NCBI GenBank assembly: GCA_016712415.1
Contig: JADJRC010000050.1
Span: 124,001-188,000 of the forward strand
Direction: 5' to 3'
DNA length: 64,000 bases
Source: Lewinellaceae bacterium
GTDB taxonomy: Bacteria; Bacteroidota; Bacteroidia; Chitinophagales; Saprospiraceae
Shown: positions 60,371 to 64,000 of the stretch, in pieces
Layout of the letters: each line of letters starts with the position of its first letter
How positions within the stretch are numbered: position 1 is the stretch's first letter
Made by a program: the position numbers and the translations under genes
Notes under the pieces: generated by a model
What the model saw: the letters and a program-made list of their open reading frames with translations, nothing else
The model's database searches: none
Told to the model about the DNA's origin: nothing

Positions 60371-60592
60371 GCAAAAAAGTTGTGAAACAAGATATAATCC
60401 ACACAAAGTATGGCTATTTTTCAGGATATTACCAGGTTGGCGGTGCGCCCTGTCCCGGCAGGTTCCATATTTTTCGTAGTAATTATTCAAACAACCAATT
60501 TTGAACGCCCAAACAGACCTCGGGGTAAATATATGTCTCCGGTGTTTTCACTTCACCAACACTCCTTTCGTTTTTGAAAAGGCAGTTTTCCG

Positions 60593-60632
60593 AAAAAAAA
60601 AAGCGCGACCGGGAAACATCCTCAGCCGCGCC
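60593..60632 (-). terminator. Rho-independent terminator of the beta-barrel gene (minus strand)
   Basis: Read on the minus strand, GCGCGGCTGAGG (within 60632-60620) pairs with CGCGC (60607-60603), followed by a run of ten T. The stem is short with a long loop, so efficiency is uncertain. It lies 36 bp after the stop of the gene at 60668. Confidence 0.6.
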
Positions 60633-60667
60633 GGATACGCAATGACAATCTGTTGTCGAATGGATGA

Positions 60668-61291
60668 TTATTTGATCAGGGCAATATTCAGCCCCACGAT
60701 CAGCCTTGCCGGATTATTACTGAAGTGGTATTCGTCGCCAAAAAAGGTGATGTGATCGCCCTGTTTGTTGAAATTACCCTCGTAGCGGATATCGGCTGAA
60801 AAACGGCCGGTGCCAATGGTCAGGCCTGCCTGCCAGCCCCAGGTGAATTGTTTCCAACGCGCCTTGTAGCCGTCGAAATCGGTGAGTTCCGACCTGCTGC
60901 TCAGGTAATAATGGCCAACGGGACCGCCGTGCAGGCGAACCGGCCCGGCTGTGAATCCCAGAAGCAGGGGCAGGTCAAGGTAGTTGTAGCGTTCATTTTT
61001 GATCACTTCGCCCAGGCTCGACTCACCCACCTTGTAATCTGTTTTATTGGAGTTGAAGATAATCTCCGGCTGGAAAAACACCTTGTTGCCAAGGCGAAAG
61101 TAGGCGCCGAACTGGGTGCCGAACTTGAATTTATCCACGCCGAAATTAAAAGCCGTGTCTGCTCCGTTGATGATGATGTCCTGCGGTTTGACTACCTGGG
61201 TATTCACACCGCCTTTCAGGCCGAAGGAAAACTGCGCCTGAGCCAGGTGGCTGCAACATAAAAGGCCAAGGGCCAACATTAAATTTTTCAT
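60668..61291 (-). CDS. Outer-membrane beta-barrel protein, PorT-like fold family
   Basis: A signal peptide (MKNLMLALGLLCCSHLAQAQ) is followed by FSFGLKGGVNTQVV and successive amphipathic strands (FGTQFGAYFRLGNKVFFQPEIIF, YNYLDLPLLLGFTAGPVRLHGG, TWGWQAGLTIGTG, ARLIVGLNIALIK). This is the common outer-membrane beta-barrel domain (OMP_b-brl_2-type) of Bacteroidota. At 207 residues it is probably eight-stranded. The function is unknown. It is a single gene with its own terminator. Confidence 0.85.
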   Translation of the reverse strand: MKNLMLALGLLCCSHLAQAQFSFGLKGGVNTQVVKPQDIIINGADTAFNFGVDKFKFGTQFGAYFRLGNKVFFQPEIIFNSNKTDYKVGESSLGEVIKNERYNYLDLPLLLGFTAGPVRLHGGPVGHYYLSSRSELTDFDGYKARWKQFTWGWQAGLTIGTGRFSADIRYEGNFNKQGDHITFFGDEYHFSNNPARLIVGLNIALIK

Positions 61292-61438
61292 ACGAGTAGT
61301 GTGTGTCGGTTGTGTTTCCTAAAAACGGAAGCAGGTTTCCGGGAGCGTAAATTGGAACACGTTTAACCTTTTTCTAACCGCCCGACGCCTCAATTGTGAA
61401 GGTTTCGCAAAAAGAAACCGGTTTCGCCGCCGAATACG

Positions 61439-61446
61439 TACTTTTG
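61439..61446 (+). promoter_or_regulatory. -7 promoter element deciding the engB start
   Basis: TACTTTTG followed by CC, 12 nt before ATG 61459. It lies inside the longer ORF from 61396, so the downstream ATG is the likely start. No -33 TTG at normal spacing. Confidence 0.55.
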
Positions 61447-61458
61447 CCCCCCGCTGAT

Positions 61459-62049
61459 ATGGAAGTTAACAAAGCCGAGTTTATCGCCAGTCACCCGAAA
61501 GAGTCGCTCTGTCCCAAAGACGGAAGACCTGAATTTGCCTTCATCGGTCGATCCAATGTCGGCAAATCGTCGCTGATCAACATGCTGACGCGCAAGGGAT
61601 TGGCCAAAGTTTCGGGCACACCCGGCAAAACCCAGTTGCTCAACTATTTCCTCATCAACGGGCAGTGGTACCTGGTGGATTTGCCGGGTTACGGGTATGC
61701 ACGCCTCTCCAAAACCCACAAAAAGAAGTTGGCGGAAATGATTGAAGGTTATCTGTTTAACCGAAAGGAATTGCTGCTGGCCTTTGTACTCATCGACTCG
61801 TCGATACCGCCCACCCGAATCGACCTGGAGTTTGTCGACACCCTGGGACAACGCGCCATACCCTTTGCGCTGGCGTTCACCAAATCGGACCGGGTAGGCA
61901 AGAAAACGATCGAACAGAATATTTCCGCGTTTTTAGGGAAACTGTCGGAGACCTGGGCATCCCTGCCACCGTATTTTGTCACCTCATCGGAACGAAAAAC
62001 AGGCAAAGCGGAGATACTCGATTATATCGAAAAAATTGCCCGAAAATGA
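61459..62049 (+). CDS. engB: Ribosome biogenesis GTPase EngB (YihA/YsxC)
   Basis: This GTPase assists large-subunit assembly. The start is ATG 61459 (MEVNKAEFIASHPKESLCP), the typical family N-terminus. G1 is GRSNVGKSS at 30-38, G2 lies in SGTPGKTQLLNYF, G3 is DLPGYGYA, and G4 is TKSDR. At 196 residues it has normal length. The acyltransferase gene begins 31 bp downstream and probably shares the transcript. Confidence 0.96.
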   Translation: MEVNKAEFIASHPKESLCPKDGRPEFAFIGRSNVGKSSLINMLTRKGLAKVSGTPGKTQLLNYFLINGQWYLVDLPGYGYARLSKTHKKKLAEMIEGYLFNRKELLLAFVLIDSSIPPTRIDLEFVDTLGQRAIPFALAFTKSDRVGKKTIEQNISAFLGKLSETWASLPPYFVTSSERKTGKAEILDYIEKIARK

Positions 62050-62080
62050 AACCCGGGCGCGCCTTTCAGCCAAAAGAATC

Positions 62081-63810
62081 GTGAAAAAAGACGTTACGAC
62101 ATATCCGCGCATTATCGAGCGCATCGAAGACTGGCCGATCTACCGGTTGAGCAAAGACCGAAACGAATTTATCCGGGAAATTGACGAATTTACGTACAAC
62201 CGCCTGGTCAGGCGCCATAAAAAAGACCTGGCCGATGTGCTGGTCAAAACCATCTACCAGGAACGCATCCGTATAAAGGAAGACCCCTGGAAGGTAGACC
62301 CGCCCAACGAACGTTCGTTCTGGAACAGGATCAGCAAACGGCTGATCAAAAAATCGCTCGACCGGCAGGATACCGAAGCCGTACAGGTGGCGGAAGAAAT
62401 CCTTCAAAAAATCATCCACCGGTATTCTGAGGAGATTGTCGGTACCTTCCAGATCCCTACATTCCGTTTTGCACAGCGGTTTCTTACCGCTTTTTTCAAC
62501 CGGCTGTTCAATGCAGCGGTCGGTAAAAACCTGCGCGCCATTTTTCGCGGCAGGCGGCACCTTTACGAACGCCTGAATGTGGTTGGCGATGTGGAAACAG
62601 TACGCGAGTTGTTCAAGCATGGCACCGTCGTGATACTGCCCACACATTCGAGCAACCTCGACTCCATTCTCGTGGGATATGCGATGGACCAGATCATGGG
62701 CCTGCCTTCCTTCAGCTACGGCGCCGGCCTCAACCTGTACAATTTTGGCCCCGCAGCCTATTTTATGAACCGCCTCGGCGCATACCGCGTGGATCGGCGC
62801 AAGAAAAACCCCATTTACCTCGAAACGCTCAAGACGATGAGCAACCTGAGCATCCAACGCGGGGTGAACAGCCTGTTTTTTCCCGGCGGCACGCGTTCCC
62901 GCTCCGGCGAACTGGAAACGGAGCCAAGATGGGGCTGATCGGTACGGCCGTAGAGGCCCAGCGCGCCATGTGCCAGACCGCAGCAAAAGCAGGTCATCCC
63001 GACACCCCAAAAAAGGTGTTTATCGTTCCAATGGTGTTGTGTTACAACTTTGTGCTGGAAGCCCCCTTCCTGATCGAGCAGCACCTGCGCCGCACCGGTA
63101 AGGAGAATTACATCAGGCTCAAGGACGAAGGCACCAGCGTTCGCGCATGGCTCCGGTTCGTCTGGCGCTTTTTCTCCACTACCAGCGATATTACGCTCAG
63201 CGTCGGCCGGCCAATGGACATCATGGGCAACTTTGTGGACGCAGGCGGGCGCAGTTTCGATCGTTTCGGGAACCAGCTCAACATAAGCGACTACTTCACG
63301 CTCAATAACGAAATAACTGCCGATCGCCAGCGTGAGGAAGAATACACCAAGCTCCTGGCCGAACGGATTGTAGCGCGCTATCATATCGAAAATGTGATCC
63401 TCGGCAGCCACCTGGTGGCCTATGCCGTGTTTGAACTCCTGCTCCACGAAAACCCCAAGCTCGACCTTTTTGGAATACTTCGCCTGCCGCCCGATGAGTA
63501 CCTGTTCCCCTTCCGGGCAGTGGAAGACGTTGTTGAGCAAATACAGGCAAAACTTTTTGAGTGGGAGCAACAGGGCAATATCCGCCTCGCCCCGGAAACA
63601 CGCCGCAGCGCAGCAGACATCGTGCGCGACGGCGTGAAAAATCTGGGTATTTTTCATGCCGAAAGACCCCTTGGCTTTAGCAAGACGGGCGATATTCTGT
63701 CATCAAACTTCCGGGTGCTGTATTTTTACCACAACCGGCTTGTTAACTACCAATTCGACAAAATTATCCAGTGGAAGGCCGAAGAAATTGAGGTGCTTAA
63801 AATGGACTAA
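62081..63810 (+). pseudogene. Membrane-associated glycerolipid acyltransferase (PlsB/PlsC-like), one frameshift as given
   Basis: The start is taken at GTG 62081 (MKKDVTTYPRIIERIEDWPIY), 31 bp after engB. The active-site motif H-x4-D appears as HSSNLD near 188-193, followed by GAGLNLYNFGPAAYFMNRLGAYRVDR and FFPGGTRSRSGE, the glycerophosphate-acyltransferase blocks. The frame then breaks at 62926: the product should continue ...ETEPKMGLIGTAVEAQRA, which needs one added base, most simply an A in the AA at 62926-62927. The rest runs cleanly to 63810, giving ~576 residues. It likely makes phosphatidic-acid precursors or acylates another lipid. A sequence error is more likely than a real mutation. 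Confidence 0.85.
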
Positions 63811-63820
63811 GCAATTGAAC

Positions 63821-64000
63821 ATGCAATACGAAAACTTACTTATCGCTATTGAAGACGGCATCGCCGTCGTCACCATCAGCCGGGAGAAAGCGCTGAACGC
63901 CCTGAACACCCGGACCATGACCGAACTGGGCCACTTCTTTGGAGAGGCCGCGCACGAGATCGAAGGGCTGAAGGGCATTGTTGTTACGGGCGCCGGCGAA
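63821..64000 (+). CDS. Enoyl-CoA hydratase/isomerase family protein (3' end outside window)
   Basis: Sixty codons from ATG 63821 to the window edge. The N-terminal crotonase pattern is clear: YENLLIAIEDGIAVVTISREKALNALN (the NALN box), then LGHFFGEAAHEIEGLKGIVVTGAGE leading into the oxyanion-hole strand. The active-site part lies outside the window, so hydratase, isomerase or another crotonase activity cannot be told. It starts 10 bp after the acyltransferase stop, suggesting co-transcription. Confidence 0.85.
   Translation, partial: MQYENLLIAIEDGIAVVTISREKALNALNTRTMTELGHFFGEAAHEIEGLKGIVVTGAGE

Noticed and set aside
60272..60490. Separate 72-residue protein upstream of the desaturase
   Set aside because: Its C-terminal part is the desaturase N-terminus in the shifted frame; the first 40 codons look non-coding.
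1..64000. tRNA, rRNA, CRISPR arrays, insertion sequences and phage genes
   Set aside because: Read for cloverleaf arms, regular spaced repeats, transposase and integrase motifs on both strands; none was convincing.

Overview
The window reads as the chromosome of a Bacteroidota bacterium, most likely a Saprospiria or Chitinophagia-type gliding or surface-living organism. Three observations support this. Seven large secreted proteins end in type IX secretion (T9SS) sorting domains, four of type A and three of the type B or CHU_C kind. A PorT-like T9SS component sits beside the menaquinone methyltransferase. Many genes also have the Bacteroidota -7 promoter element TAnnTTTG just upstream. No tRNA, rRNA, CRISPR array, transposase or integrase was recognised.

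Positions 1-7653 form a defence island. It holds the C-terminal part of a PD-(D/E)XK-like nuclease, a DarT/DarG DNA ADP-ribosylation toxin-antitoxin pair (both genes frameshifted as given), a relic copy of an hsdR 5' end, a DUF4143 AAA ATPase behind three 22-bp direct repeats, a complete type I restriction subunit HsdR, and an overlapping YgjP-type metallopeptidase. hsdM and hsdS are not in the window and may lie upstream. Positions 7.7-12.1 kb are housekeeping (DUF1573 protein, typA/bipA, queA, DUF2795 protein). A 1070-aa CHU_C adhesin-like protein, a Crp/Fnr regulator and a BNR-repeat T9SS protein follow. A minus-strand block from 24.7 to 18.9 kb carries ribB with a degenerate RibA domain, ubiE/menG, porT, dnaG and rnz.

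The middle (24.8-46.4 kb) holds a thioredoxin-fold T9SS protein, a di-heme peroxidase, msrB, an ERG4/ERG24-like reductase, malic enzyme, a cysteine desulfurase, glmM, a lipoprotein alkaline phosphatase, lolD, a glycosyltransferase, two tandem 606-aa CHU_C proteins, an oligopeptide-binding lipoprotein and parAB. From 46.4 to 51.6 kb lies an unusual locus: a stand-alone lantibiotic-dehydratase N-domain protein (PEARL-like), a T9SS-exported CotH-family protein and a divergent beta-barrel. The rest (51.6-64 kb) includes an XRE/ScfR-type regulator with a DUF3109 partner, tpiA, a HerA-like ATPase, a triple-PDZ T9SS protein, hemJ, an acyl-CoA desaturase, engB, a membrane acyltransferase and the start of an enoyl-CoA hydratase.

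Five loci (darT, darG, the LanB-like gene, the desaturase and the acyltransferase) contain frameshifts. Most are repaired by adding one base, usually within a short homopolymer. That pattern fits long-read base-calling error at least as well as gene decay. The most interesting non-coding items are two elements that share a 17-bp terminal inverted repeat but have unrelated interiors, both placed against a stop codon in a convergent gap.
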